A stretch of 64,000 bases of DNA, taken from the NCBI GenBank assembly GCA_963806455.1, contig CAWDXZ010000007.1, positions 62,001 to 126,000 on the forward strand, read 5' to 3'. Source of the stretch: Bog-756 sp963806455. Its GTDB lineage: Bacteria; Actinomycetota; Acidimicrobiia; Acidimicrobiales; RAAP-2. The translations under genes were made by a program, and so were the position numbers. Of the stretch, positions 50,963 to 59,608 are shown one piece after another; positions within the stretch are counted from its first letter, which is position 1; every line of letters begins with the position of its first letter. The notes below the pieces were generated by a model. It ran no database searches and was not told where the DNA came from. It saw only the letters and a list, made by a program, of their open reading frames with translations.

Positions 50963-52219
50963 GTGCCATCCAGCCCGTCGTCGTCGTTGACCGAGCTGGC
51001 CCGGCGGGCCCGCGCCGCCGGGCGGGTCGTCGCCCGGGCCTCCACCGGCGCCCGGGACGAAGCCCTCTCCCGGAGCGCCGACCTGGTGGAGGAGCGCATC
51101 GACCGGCTGCTCGAGGCCAACGCCGGCGACGTGCGGGAGGCGGAGGGTGCCGGGGCTGACGCCACCTCCCTCGACCGCCTGCGGCTCGACCAGCGCCGGG
51201 TGGCGGCCATGGCCGGTGCCCTGCGGCAGGTGGCGGCGCTGCCCGATCCGGTGGGCGAGGTGGTCGACGGCTGGGTCCGCCCCAACGGGTTGCGGGTCGA
51301 GCGGGTCCGAGTCCCCCTCGGGGTGGTCGGGATCATCTACGAGAACCGGCCCAATGTGACGAGCGACGCCGCCGGGCTCTGTCTCAAGTCGGGCAACGCC
51401 GTCCTGCTCCGCGGCTCGTCGTCGGCCGTCGGCTCGAACGCCGTCGTGGCCGGGGCCATCCGGGACGGGCTCGACAAGGCCGGCCTGCCCGCCGACGCCG
51501 TCGGGTTGGTGGAGGACACCAGCCGGGCCTCGGCGGTGGCCTTCATGCAGCTCGAGGGGCTGATCGATTGCCTCATCCCGCGTGGCGGCCCGTCACTGGT
51601 GGCCTCGGTGGTGGACCACGCCACCGTTCCCTACGTCCTGGACGGAGCAGGCAACTGCCATGTGTACGTGCACGCCGCCGCCGATCTGGCCATGGCCGAG
51701 TCCATCGTGGTCAACGCCAAGACCCAACGGCCCGGGGTCTGCAACGCCGCCGAGACGCTGCTGGTCGACTCGGCGGTGGCCGAGGCCTTCCTTCCCCGGG
51801 TGGCCGGGGCCATGCCCGGGGTGACGCTCCGGGGCGACGGGCCGACCCGGGCCCTCGTCCCCGGGACGGCCGAGGCTACCGAGGAGGACTTCGCCACCGA
51901 GTTCCTCGACCTCACCCTGTCGGTGGCCGTGGTGGCCGACCTCGATGCCGCCATCGACCACATCGCCCGGTTCGGCTCGGGCCACTCGGAGGCCATCGTG
52001 ACCGGTGACCTGGCCGCCGCCCAGCGTTTCACCCGTGAGGTGGACGCCGCCGCGGTCGTGGTCAACGCGTCGACCCGGCTGGTCGACGGCGAGGAGCTCG
52101 GCCTCGGGGCGGAGATCGGCATCTCCACCCAGAAGCTGCACGCCCGGGGGCCGATGGGCCTCCGCGAGCTGACCTGCCTCAAGTACGTGGTCATGGGGGA
52201 CGGGCAGGTGCGGGGATGA
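50963..52219 (+). CDS. proA: Glutamate-5-semialdehyde dehydrogenase
   Basis: 418 residues from GTG 50963. Motifs are VPLGVVGIIYENRPNVTSDA, LKSGNAVLLRGSSSAVGSN (NADP binding), LIPRGGPSLVASVVDHATVP and the catalytic Cys in RPGVCNAAETLLVD, with LGAEIGISTQKLHARGPMGL near the end. It reduces glutamyl phosphate to the semialdehyde, the second step of proline synthesis. Its last bases overlap the start of the MoxR gene (ATGA). Confidence 0.96.
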   Translation: MPSSPSSSLTELARRARAAGRVVARASTGARDEALSRSADLVEERIDRLLEANAGDVREAEGAGADATSLDRLRLDQRRVAAMAGALRQVAALPDPVGEVVDGWVRPNGLRVERVRVPLGVVGIIYENRPNVTSDAAGLCLKSGNAVLLRGSSSAVGSNAVVAGAIRDGLDKAGLPADAVGLVEDTSRASAVAFMQLEGLIDCLIPRGGPSLVASVVDHATVPYVLDGAGNCHVYVHAAADLAMAESIVVNAKTQRPGVCNAAETLLVDSAVAEAFLPRVAGAMPGVTLRGDGPTRALVPGTAEATEEDFATEFLDLTLSVAVVADLDAAIDHIARFGSGHSEAIVTGDLAAAQRFTREVDAAAVVVNASTRLVDGEELGLGAEIGISTQKLHARGPMGLRELTCLKYVVMGDGQVRG

Positions 52220-53154
52220 CCGAGGTGGCCGACCCGGTCGGCCCGGCCCGACCCCCCGTCGCCACCGGCTTCCCGGTGCCCGGTGCCCCCCGCTTCGAGT
52301 CCATCGACGCCGTCCGCCACGGCCTGGCCGGGGTGGACTACCTGGCCGACGACGGCATCGCCGGGGTGGTGTTCCTGGCCGACCGCCTGGCCAAGCCGGT
52401 ACTGGTGGAGGGGCCGGCCGGGACGGGCAAGACCGAGTTGGCCAAATCGGTGGCTCGCCTCACCGGCAGCCGTCTCATCCGGCTCCAGTGCTACGAGGGC
52501 CTCGACGAGTCGAAGGCCCTCTACGAGTGGAACTACAAGAAGCAGCTGCTGCGTATCCAGGCCGATGCCGACCAGACCTGGCAGGAGCTGGAGGAGGACA
52601 TCTTCTCCGAGGAGTTCCTCCTGACCCGGCCCCTGCTCGAGGCCATCCGCTCGCCCGAGCCGGTCGTGCTCCTGGTGGACGAGGTCGACCGGGTGGAGCT
52701 GGAGACCGAGGCACTCCTGCTCGAGATCCTCTCCGAGTACCAGGTGTCGATCCCCGAGCTCGGGACGGTGCGGGCCACCCGGATCCCCCTCGTCTTCCTC
52801 ACCTCCAACAACACCCGCGAGCTCTCCGAGGCGCTCAAGCGGCGCTGCCTGTACCTGCACATCGACTACCCGCAGCTCGACCGCGAGCGGGCCATCATCG
52901 AGACCCGGGTGCCGGGCATCAGCCAGTCCCTGGCCGACCAGGTGGCCCGCATCGTCCGCTCCATCCGCACGCTCGACTTGAAGAAGGACCCCTCGGTGTC
53001 CGAGACCCTCGACTGGGCCCGCACCCTGGTGGTCCTCGGCGTGGAGTCGATCGACGTCGACCAGGCGCGTGACACCCTCCACATCCTGCTGAAGTACCAG
53101 ACGGACATCGACCGGGCCGCGAAGGAGCTGGCCGGGGTGCAGTCGCCCGACTGA
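52216..53154 (+). CDS. MoxR-family AAA+ ATPase
   Basis: 312 residues. Walker A is GPAGTGKTEL (about residues 62-71), Walker B VLLVDEVDRVELETEALLLE, sensor 1 LVFLTSNNTRELSEALKRRC, and the LYLHIDYPQLDRERAIIETR segment follows, as in the CoxD-like MoxR subgroup. MoxR ATPases act as chaperones that insert cofactors or remodel complexes with a von Willebrand A partner, here encoded 15 bp downstream. ATG overlaps the proA stop. Confidence 0.92.
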   Translation: MTEVADPVGPARPPVATGFPVPGAPRFESIDAVRHGLAGVDYLADDGIAGVVFLADRLAKPVLVEGPAGTGKTELAKSVARLTGSRLIRLQCYEGLDESKALYEWNYKKQLLRIQADADQTWQELEEDIFSEEFLLTRPLLEAIRSPEPVVLLVDEVDRVELETEALLLEILSEYQVSIPELGTVRATRIPLVFLTSNNTRELSEALKRRCLYLHIDYPQLDRERAIIETRVPGISQSLADQVARIVRSIRTLDLKKDPSVSETLDWARTLVVLGVESIDVDQARDTLHILLKYQTDIDRAAKELAGVQSPD

Positions 53155-53169
53155 GGTCGGGAGCCGCCC

Positions 53170-54654
53170 ATGCTCGACCTGCTCACCGGCTTCGTGGCCG
53201 AGCTGCGGGCGGCCGGCATCCCGGTGTCGCTCACCGAGCACCTCGATGCGGCAGAAGTCCTGCGCCACATCCCCATGGAGGACCGCGAGGCGATGAAGTA
53301 CGCCCTCGGGGCCAGCCTGGTCAAGACCTCGTCGCACTGGCGCGCCTATGAGACCGCCTTCGAGATCTACTTCTCGCTGCGCGGCCCGGAGTACCGGATC
53401 GCGGACGAGCCCGACGCCGACGGGGGGGCACCGGCCGACCCCGGCGCCCCGGCCGGCCAGGGCGACCGGCGGGGTCAGGGGCGCGGCTCGGGTGGTGGGG
53501 GCCAGGACGGGATGACGCCCGAGGAGCTCGCCGACCTGTTGTACAAGGCCCTGCTCGGAGCCAACGGCGCCCTGGTGGCGGCGGTGGCCCGCCAGGCGGT
53601 CACCCGGTACGCCGGCATGGAGGCGGGCCGGCCGGTCGGGGGCACCTACTACCTCTACCGCACCCTGCGCAACCTCGACCTCGACGGCGTGCTCGACCGG
53701 CTGATGGAGGAGGCCCGGTCGACCACGTCGATGCTGGGCGACGACGGCGCCGACGGGGCGCCGGCGGCCACGCTCACCTCCCTGGAGGAGCGCCTGCTGC
53801 GGGACGAGTACCAGTCGCGCATCGACCAGCTCCGCAAGGAGATCGAGAACGAGATCCGCCGGCGCCTGGTGGCCGACCGGGGCAGCGAGGCGTTGGCCAA
53901 GTCGCTGCGCAAGCCGTTGCCCGAGGACATCGACGTGATGCACGCCACCCGCGAGGAGCTGGTGGCCCTGCGCAAGTCGCTCCAGCCGCTGTCGCGGAAG
54001 CTGGCCGTGCGCCTGGCCCGCAAGCGCCGCCATGGGCGCAAGGGACCGCTCGACTTCCGCTCGACGGTGCGGCATTCGCTGTCCACCGGCGGCGTACCGC
54101 TCGAGCCCCGCTTCCGTTATCCCCGACCGTCCAAGCCCGAGATCGTGGTCATCGCCGACATCTCCGGCTCGGTGGCCTCGTTCGCCCGCTTCACCTTGCA
54201 CCTGGTGCACGCCATCAGCTCGCAGTTCTCCAAAGTGCGCAGCTTCGTGTTCATCGACGGGATCGACGAGGTCAGCGGGTTCTTCGAGAGGGCCGAGGAC
54301 CCGGCCGAGGCGGTGCACCGCATCAACACCGAGGCCGACGTGATCTGGGTCGACGGCCACTCCGACTACGGGCACGCGCTCACCGTCTTCTGGGAGCGGT
54401 GGGGTGAGGAGATCACACCCCGGACGAGCGTGCTGCTCCTCGGCGACGCCCGCAACAACTACCACGCCTCCCAAGCCTGGGTGGTCAAGGACCTCCAGGC
54501 CCGGGCCCGGCATGTCTACTGGCTCAACCCCGAGCCGCATGCCTACTGGAACTCGGGCGACTCGATCGTCGGCGAGTACGCCATCCACTGCGACGACGTG
54601 GTCGAGTGCCGCACGCTGCGCCAGCTCGAGCAGTTCGTCGGGGACCTGGCGTGA
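53170..54654 (+). CDS. VWA domain protein (CoxE-like), MoxR partner
   Basis: 494 residues, soluble. The N-terminal helical half includes MLDLLTGFVAELRAAGIPVS and MKYALGASLVKTSSHWRAYE, then a low-complexity linker near 85-115. The C-terminal VWA domain has the MIDAS motif IVVIADISGSVASFARFTLH (DxSxS), VDGHSDYGHALTVFW (a MIDAS Thr/Asp equivalent region) and LLLGDARNNYHASQAWVVKD. GGGAG precedes ATG 53170. Paired with MoxR, it probably recruits a substrate enzyme, but no CO dehydrogenase or other obvious client is nearby. Confidence 0.9.
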   Translation: MLDLLTGFVAELRAAGIPVSLTEHLDAAEVLRHIPMEDREAMKYALGASLVKTSSHWRAYETAFEIYFSLRGPEYRIADEPDADGGAPADPGAPAGQGDRRGQGRGSGGGGQDGMTPEELADLLYKALLGANGALVAAVARQAVTRYAGMEAGRPVGGTYYLYRTLRNLDLDGVLDRLMEEARSTTSMLGDDGADGAPAATLTSLEERLLRDEYQSRIDQLRKEIENEIRRRLVADRGSEALAKSLRKPLPEDIDVMHATREELVALRKSLQPLSRKLAVRLARKRRHGRKGPLDFRSTVRHSLSTGGVPLEPRFRYPRPSKPEIVVIADISGSVASFARFTLHLVHAISSQFSKVRSFVFIDGIDEVSGFFERAEDPAEAVHRINTEADVIWVDGHSDYGHALTVFWERWGEEITPRTSVLLLGDARNNYHASQAWVVKDLQARARHVYWLNPEPHAYWNSGDSIVGEYAIHCDDVVECRTLRQLEQFVGDLA

Positions 54655-55481
54655 CCGCCGCCGGTTTCGACGGCCTGGCCGGGGCCGGACCGGGTGACGG
54701 GGAGGGGGGCCGGGGCCGCGCCAGGGGCGCCACGACCACGGTGCCGGCCGGCGTGCGCACGGTGTCGCCGCCCGCACCGGACGCCACCCGGCTGGTCCTC
54801 ATCCGCCACGGCGAGGCGGTCTGCAACGTCTCGGGGGTGTGCGGCGGCCGCACCGGGTGCCAGGGGCTCACCGACCGCGGGCGCCGGCAGGTGGGGGCCC
54901 TGCGGGACCGGCTGCTGGCCCGCCGGGAGCTCGCCGGGGCCGGTGCCCTCTATGCCAGCGTCCTGCCTCGGGCGGTCGAGACGGCCGAGCTGCTGGCGCC
55001 GGCCCTAGGCCCGGTCGAGACCGGAGGCCGGCTCGGCCCCCCGCCCCCGCTGGTGACCGACTGCGGGCTCTGTGAGCTCCACCCCGGGGAGGCGGACGGG
55101 CTGAGCTGGACCGAGTTCAGCCGGCGCTTCGCCCCCATCGACTGGGACGAGGACCCCGGCCAGCCCATCGCCCCGGGCGGCGAGAGCTGGACCGGGTTCG
55201 TGCACCGGGTGGCCGGCGCCCTCGACGAGGTCGTCACCCGTCACCCCGGCCAGCTGGTGGTGGTGGCCTGCCACGCCGGGGTGATCGAGGCGTCGCTGCT
55301 GGCCAAGGTGCCCGTGGCCGGAGGGCGGGCCGGGGCCCGCCTGCGGCTCCGGACCCGGCACGCCTCGATGACCGGGTGGGAGGTGGTGGAGGGGCGCTGG
55401 GGCCTGCTCGGCTACAACGACGCCGCCCACGAGGTGGTGACCGAACTGGCCCCGGTCGCGGTCCCGGCTCAGCAGGCGTAG
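54651..55481 (+). CDS. Histidine phosphatase (phosphoglycerate mutase-like) family
   Basis: 276 residues from GTG 54651, overlapping the VWA stop by four bases. The first 40 residues are low-complexity, then RLVLIRHGEAVCNVSGVCGG (catalytic His in RHG), LTDRGRRQVGALRDRLL, ASVLPRAVETAELLAP and VVVACHAGVIEASL (second His). Broad phosphatase family; substrate unknown. Coupling to MoxR-VWA suggests a three-gene module. The last 13 bases overlap the convergent repeat-protein gene. Confidence 0.88.
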   Translation: MTAAGFDGLAGAGPGDGEGGRGRARGATTTVPAGVRTVSPPAPDATRLVLIRHGEAVCNVSGVCGGRTGCQGLTDRGRRQVGALRDRLLARRELAGAGALYASVLPRAVETAELLAPALGPVETGGRLGPPPPLVTDCGLCELHPGEADGLSWTEFSRRFAPIDWDEDPGQPIAPGGESWTGFVHRVAGALDEVVTRHPGQLVVVACHAGVIEASLLAKVPVAGGRAGARLRLRTRHASMTGWEVVEGRWGLLGYNDAAHEVVTELAPVAVPAQQA

Positions 55482-57109
55482 TCGTCGTCGAAGGCGGTGT
55501 CCATGCCGCCGTCGGACAGGGCGAACGACGGCGAGCTGTACTGCACCAGCTGCACCGGCCCGGCCGGCAGGGTGGCCGAGGCGAACTGGGAGCGGACGTT
55601 GGCACACGTGGTGGCCGGGTTCACCCCCCACGAGGCGGCCCAGTAGGGCACCCGGGGCGCGTAGTCCCCGACGATCCCGTTCCAGGTGCCCGGACTGGCG
55701 TAGATGCCGACACTGTTGAGCCCGGCGTAGTGCAGGCCGTCGATGGCCCCCTGGACCAGTGAGGCGTTGGCCGCCAGATCGCCGCTCCACGACGGGTCGG
55801 ACTCCACGTCGAGCCACCAGGCCACGCCCGTGTTGACGCCGGCCGCCGCCGCCTTCTGGAAGGCGTCGAGGGCGGTGTTGAACCCGAAGTTGCAGGCGGC
55901 GGGTGACTCCATGGCGCCGCAGCCCTGGTCGCCGCTGGACCCGTCCAGGCCGAAGGTGAGGAAGGCGTAGAGGTTGAGGCCGCCGCCGGCCCAGGCCGCC
56001 TCCCTGGCCAGGCAGGGGTTGGGCCCGCCCTTGGAGGAGCCCACCACCTCGACCACCCCGATGGTGTGAGGTGAGGGGGGATAGCCGCCGCACTGGAAAT
56101 TGGAGATGTCATAGCCGAAGGTGCCCGACGGGTAGGACGAGCCGGTGAAACTGCCGGTGGCGTCGACCTGGGCCATCCCCACCACCGGCCGGTTGAGCAC
56201 CTGCGGTGCCGACCCCCAGTAGGTGGCGTCCCCGAAGGCCGACACCAGCCCGTTGTTGTTGGTGAACCAGTAGCCCCCGCCGTCGGCGCTGGCCGCCATC
56301 GCCACCACCGGTCGCTGGGAGGGCACGTTGCCGAGCGAGCCAAAGAATTGGGCGTCCCCGAAGCTGAACACCCCGCCGTCGGAGGCGGTGAACCAGTAGC
56401 CGTGCCCGCTCGACGTCGGGGTCATCCCCACGATGGGCTTGTTGAGGTGGATGTTCCCGGTCGAGCCGTAGAACTGGGCGTCGCCGAAGGAGAAGATCCC
56501 GCCGTCCGCCGCCACCAGCCAGTAGCCCCCGCCGTCGGGGGTGGCGGCCATACCCACCACCGGCTGGTTGAGGTGCACCCCGCCCATGGAGCCGAAGAAC
56601 GGCACGTTCCCGAAGGTGAAGATCCCGCCGTCGGAGGCCACCAGCCAGTAGCCCGCCCCGTTGGCGGCGCCGGCCATGCCGACCACCGGCTGGTTGAGGC
56701 GGAGGTTGCCCGTGGACCCGTAGAACTGGGCGTCGCCGAAGGAGAAGATCCCGCCGTCCGAGGCGACCAGCCAGTATCCGCCGCTGTTGGGGGTGGGGGC
56801 CATGCCGACCACCGGCCGGTTGAGGGCGATGTTGCCCGTCGAGCCGTAGAAGGGGGCGCCCCCGAAGGCGAAGATCCCGCCGTCGGAGGCGACCAGCCAG
56901 TAGGCAGAGACCTGGGCGGACCTCGGGCTGGGGGCGGCGTCGCCGGGGCGTGGTCCGACCGCGCCGGCCAGCAGCATCGAGCCCAGGAGGCAGGCCAGCG
57001 CGGCCACCACCGCGGTGCGTGCCGGACGGGTCGAGGCCTCTCCCTCCCTCGATGCTCCGCAGACGGGACGGGTGGAGGACGGGCAGGACATGGCGGGTGG
57101 CAGCTCCAT
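55469..57109 (-). CDS. Secreted six-repeat protein with GH25-like/DUF1906 domain
   Basis: 546 residues from the ATG at 57109 (TTG 57145 is an alternative). A signal-like helix, TAVVAALACLLGSMLLAGAV, comes near residue 35. Six 42-residue units (about 69-318; GYWLVASDGGIFSFGDA, FYGSTGN, LNQPVVGM) follow. A C-terminal domain (about 330-546) reads FGYDISNFQCGG, LNLYAFLTFGLD, VAWWLDVESDPSW, GIYASPGTW and VPYWAASWGV, the strand-end pattern of GH25-like/DUF1906 TIM barrels with Asp/Glu positions in place. It suggests cell-wall or glycan targeting with the repeats as binding module; inference. Confidence 0.83.
   Translation of the reverse strand: MELPPAMSCPSSTRPVCGASREGEASTRPARTAVVAALACLLGSMLLAGAVGPRPGDAAPSPRSAQVSAYWLVASDGGIFAFGGAPFYGSTGNIALNRPVVGMAPTPNSGGYWLVASDGGIFSFGDAQFYGSTGNLRLNQPVVGMAGAANGAGYWLVASDGGIFTFGNVPFFGSMGGVHLNQPVVGMAATPDGGGYWLVAADGGIFSFGDAQFYGSTGNIHLNKPIVGMTPTSSGHGYWFTASDGGVFSFGDAQFFGSLGNVPSQRPVVAMAASADGGGYWFTNNNGLVSAFGDATYWGSAPQVLNRPVVGMAQVDATGSFTGSSYPSGTFGYDISNFQCGGYPPSPHTIGVVEVVGSSKGGPNPCLAREAAWAGGGLNLYAFLTFGLDGSSGDQGCGAMESPAACNFGFNTALDAFQKAAAAGVNTGVAWWLDVESDPSWSGDLAANASLVQGAIDGLHYAGLNSVGIYASPGTWNGIVGDYAPRVPYWAASWGVNPATTCANVRSQFASATLPAGPVQLVQYSSPSFALSDGGMDTAFDDDYAC
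56156..56905 (-). repeat. Six tandem ~126-bp units coding a 42-residue repeat
   Basis: Same unit as at 14153-14893, again six copies. The fifth and sixth are the most diverged (FTASDGGVFSFGDA; FTNNNGLVSAFGDA). Confidence 0.85.
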
Positions 57110-57266
57110 GGATCGGCGTTCGCTGTGCCCCGGACGAGGTCGCAAGCATGGGCACCGGTGGCGAGCGGCATGGCCGCGACCGGGATCGGGCCAGTCTGGT
57201 GGCTGGCCGGCCGACGGTCAATGACCCCCCGGCCGTTGGGACGGAACGACCGGGCGCTCGGCCCGC

Positions 57267-58634
57267 TCAGCCCCGCAGCAGCTCAGCGATCCCGAAGGCC
57301 AGGTCCAGCGACTGGCGGGCGTTGAGCCGGGGGTCACAGGCCGTGGTGTAGCGCTGGTGGAGCTGGTGCTCGGTGATCTCCTCGATGCCGCCCAGACATT
57401 CGGTCACGTCATCGCCGGTCAGCTCGACGTGGACCCCGCCCGGCCAGGTGCCCGCCTCCCGGTGGGCTCGGAAGAAGCCGGTGATCTCGCCGATGATGTC
57501 GTCGAATCGCCTCGTCTTCTGGCCCCCTTCGGCCGTGAACGTGTTGCCGTGCATCGGGTCGCACACCCACACCACCGGATGGCCCTCGTCCCGCACGGCC
57601 CGGAGCAGCGGCGGCAGTGCCGAGGCCACCGCGTCGACCCCGAGGCGGGTGATGAGGGTGAGACGCCCGGGCACCCGCCGCGGGTTGAGCCGTTCGCAGA
57701 GCCCGATGACGTCGTCGGGGCCGGCGTCGGGCCCGACCTTGGACCCGACCGGATTGCGGATCCCGGCCAGGAACTCGCAGTGGGCCCCGTCCAGCTGGCG
57801 GGTCCGCTCGCCGACCCACAGCATGTGGGCGGAGCAGTCGTACCACTCGTCGGTGATGGAGTCCCGGCGCGTGAGTGCCTCCTCGTACTCGAGGATCAGC
57901 GCTTCGTGGGTCGTCCAGAAGTCCACCTCGTGCAGGGTCCCCTCGGCCGTGAGGTCGATGCCGCAGGCGGCCATGAACCGCAAGGCGCTGTCGATGCCCT
58001 CGGCGATGGCCTCGAACCGCTGGCCCTCGGTGGAGGAGGCGACGAACTCCTGGTTCCAGGCGTGGATCTGGCTGAGGTCGGCGAACCCCCCCTTGGTGAA
58101 GGCCCTGAGGAGGTTGAGCGTGGCGACCGACTGCTGGTAGGCGGCCACCAGCCGAGTCGGGTCGGGAATGCGGGCCTTGGCGTCGGCCAGGTCATCGTTG
58201 ACCATGTGCCCCCGGAAGGAGTCGAAGAGCTCCTCGCCGACCTGTTCGGTCGGGGAGGAGCGGGGCTTGGCGAACTGGCCGGCGATCCGCCCCACCTTGA
58301 CCACCGGCACCCCGGCGCCGTAGGTCAGGACCACGGCCATCTGCAGGATGACCTTGAGCTTGTCCCGGATGGCGTCGGCGCTGAAGTCGGCGAAGGACTC
58401 GGCACAGTCGCCCGCCTGCAGGACGAAGGCCCGTCCCCCGGCGGCCTGGCCGAGGGCGGCGGTGAGGTGCCGGGCCTCGCCGGCGAACACCAGGGGAGGT
58501 AGCCCGGCCAGTTGGGCATGGACCCGTTTGAGCTCGCCCTCGTCGGGCCAGGCCGGCTGCTGGGCCGCGGCCCGGGACCGCCACGAGTCGGGCGCCCACT
58601 CCGTGGGCGAGCCGGGCGCGCTGGGATGTACCAC
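57267..58634 (-). CDS. 3-deoxy-7-phosphoheptulonate synthase, class II (plant type)
   Basis: 455 residues from GTG 58634. Class II features are LPPLVFAGEARHLTAALGQA, FVLQAGDCAESFADFSADAI, VVKVGRIAGQFAKPRSSPTE, FDSFRGHMVNDD, FWTTHEALILEYEEALTRRD, HMLWVGERTRQLDGAHCEFL, VWVCDPMHGNTF and HVELTGDDVTECLGG (metal ligands). It condenses PEP with erythrose-4-phosphate, the first shikimate step. The gene is divergent from the F420-type oxidoreductase and both start sites are predicted to be leaderless. Confidence 0.95.
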   Translation of the reverse strand: MVHPSAPGSPTEWAPDSWRSRAAAQQPAWPDEGELKRVHAQLAGLPPLVFAGEARHLTAALGQAAGGRAFVLQAGDCAESFADFSADAIRDKLKVILQMAVVLTYGAGVPVVKVGRIAGQFAKPRSSPTEQVGEELFDSFRGHMVNDDLADAKARIPDPTRLVAAYQQSVATLNLLRAFTKGGFADLSQIHAWNQEFVASSTEGQRFEAIAEGIDSALRFMAACGIDLTAEGTLHEVDFWTTHEALILEYEEALTRRDSITDEWYDCSAHMLWVGERTRQLDGAHCEFLAGIRNPVGSKVGPDAGPDDVIGLCERLNPRRVPGRLTLITRLGVDAVASALPPLLRAVRDEGHPVVWVCDPMHGNTFTAEGGQKTRRFDDIIGEITGFFRAHREAGTWPGGVHVELTGDDVTECLGGIEEITEHQLHQRYTTACDPRLNARQSLDLAFGIAELLRG

Positions 58635-58640
58635 GCCACC

Positions 58641-58646
58641 AGCGTA
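58641..58646 (-). promoter_or_regulatory. -10 box TACGCT (minus strand), leaderless start of the DAHP synthase gene
   Basis: On the minus strand TACGCT ends exactly 6 nt before GTG 58634. Confidence 0.55.
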
Positions 58647-58659
58647 AGGCCTCCGGACC

Positions 58660-58665
58660 TAGGCT
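58660..58665 (+). promoter_or_regulatory. -10 box TAGGCT, leaderless start of the oxidoreductase gene
   Basis: TAGGCT ends exactly 6 nt before ATG 58672. The two opposing -10 boxes share a 37-bp gap. Confidence 0.55.
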
Positions 58666-58671
58666 CGGGCC

Positions 58672-59601
58672 ATGCCTCCTTTTCGCTTCGGAGTCCAACT
58701 GTCCAAGGCCGATTCGGGCCCGGCGTGGCGGGCGACCGCCCGCCGGATCGAGGAACTCGGGTTCACCACACTGTTCATCCCCGACCACTTCGAGGACCAG
58801 TTCGGCCCCCTGGTGGCGCTGACGGTGGCCGCCGAGGCCACCACCACCCTCCGGGTCGGGTCACTGGTGTTCGGCAACGACTACCGCCACCCGGTGGTCC
58901 TGGCCAAGGAGGTGGCCACCCTCGACCTGCTCTCGGACGGCCGGGTGGAGTTCGGGCTCGGCGCCGGCTGGATGACCAGCGACTACGAGCAGTCGGGCAT
59001 GGCGGCCGACCCGGCCGGAACCCGCATCGCCCGCATGGCCGAGAGCCTGGCCGTGATGAAGGAGCTGTGGTCGAAGGGGGAGGCCACCTACGCCGGGGAG
59101 CACTACCGGGTGACCGGCGCCCTCGGCATGCCGACCCCGGTCCAGCGACCCCACCCGCCCGTCATCATCGGCGGCGGTGGGAGGCGCGTGCTCTCGATCG
59201 CCGCCCGCGAGGCCGACATCGTCGGTGTGAACCCCAGCCTGGCCGCCGGCCATGTCGGTCCCGAGGTCCTCGAGACCACCACGGCCGAGTACTACCACCA
59301 GAGGATCGAATGGATCAGACAGGCGGCCGGGACGCGCTTCGACGAGCTCGAGCTCCAGTGCCTCACCTTCCTCGTCCAGATCGTGCCGGACCGGACCGAG
59401 GCGTTGTCCCGGCTGGCCGGGGCCCTCTCGGTGACCCCCGAGGAGATCGAGGGATCGCCCATCGCCCTGATCGGGACCACCGACGAGATCGTCGAGACGC
59501 TGCGCCGCCGCCGGGACCTCTTCGGGTTCTCCTACATCGTGGTGCACGAGGCCGAGATGGAGGCGTTCGCCCCGGTGGTGGCCGAGCTGGCCGGGACCTA
59601 G
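58672..59601 (+). CDS. Luciferase-like F420-dependent oxidoreductase
   Basis: 309 residues of the bacterial luciferase-like superfamily, F420 subgroup (TIGR03621-like). Visible are RFGVQLSKADSGPAWRATAR, ELGFTTLFIPDHFEDQFGPL, RVGSLVFGNDYRHPVVLAKE, VEFGLGAGWMTSDYEQSGM, HPPVIIGGGGRRVLSIAARE and the C-terminal GTTDEIVETLRRRRDLFGFS. Coenzyme F420 use is inferred from the subgroup; substrate unknown. nadD follows 7 bp later. Confidence 0.9.
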   Translation: MPPFRFGVQLSKADSGPAWRATARRIEELGFTTLFIPDHFEDQFGPLVALTVAAEATTTLRVGSLVFGNDYRHPVVLAKEVATLDLLSDGRVEFGLGAGWMTSDYEQSGMAADPAGTRIARMAESLAVMKELWSKGEATYAGEHYRVTGALGMPTPVQRPHPPVIIGGGGRRVLSIAAREADIVGVNPSLAAGHVGPEVLETTTAEYYHQRIEWIRQAAGTRFDELELQCLTFLVQIVPDRTEALSRLAGALSVTPEEIEGSPIALIGTTDEIVETLRRRRDLFGFSYIVVHEAEMEAFAPVVAELAGT

Positions 59602-59608
59602 TCCGGCG

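Noticed and set aside
53170..54654. VWA gene as part of a CO dehydrogenase (cox) cluster
   Set aside because: No coxL, coxM or coxS or molybdopterin genes nearby; only the MoxR-VWA pair resembles coxD/coxE.
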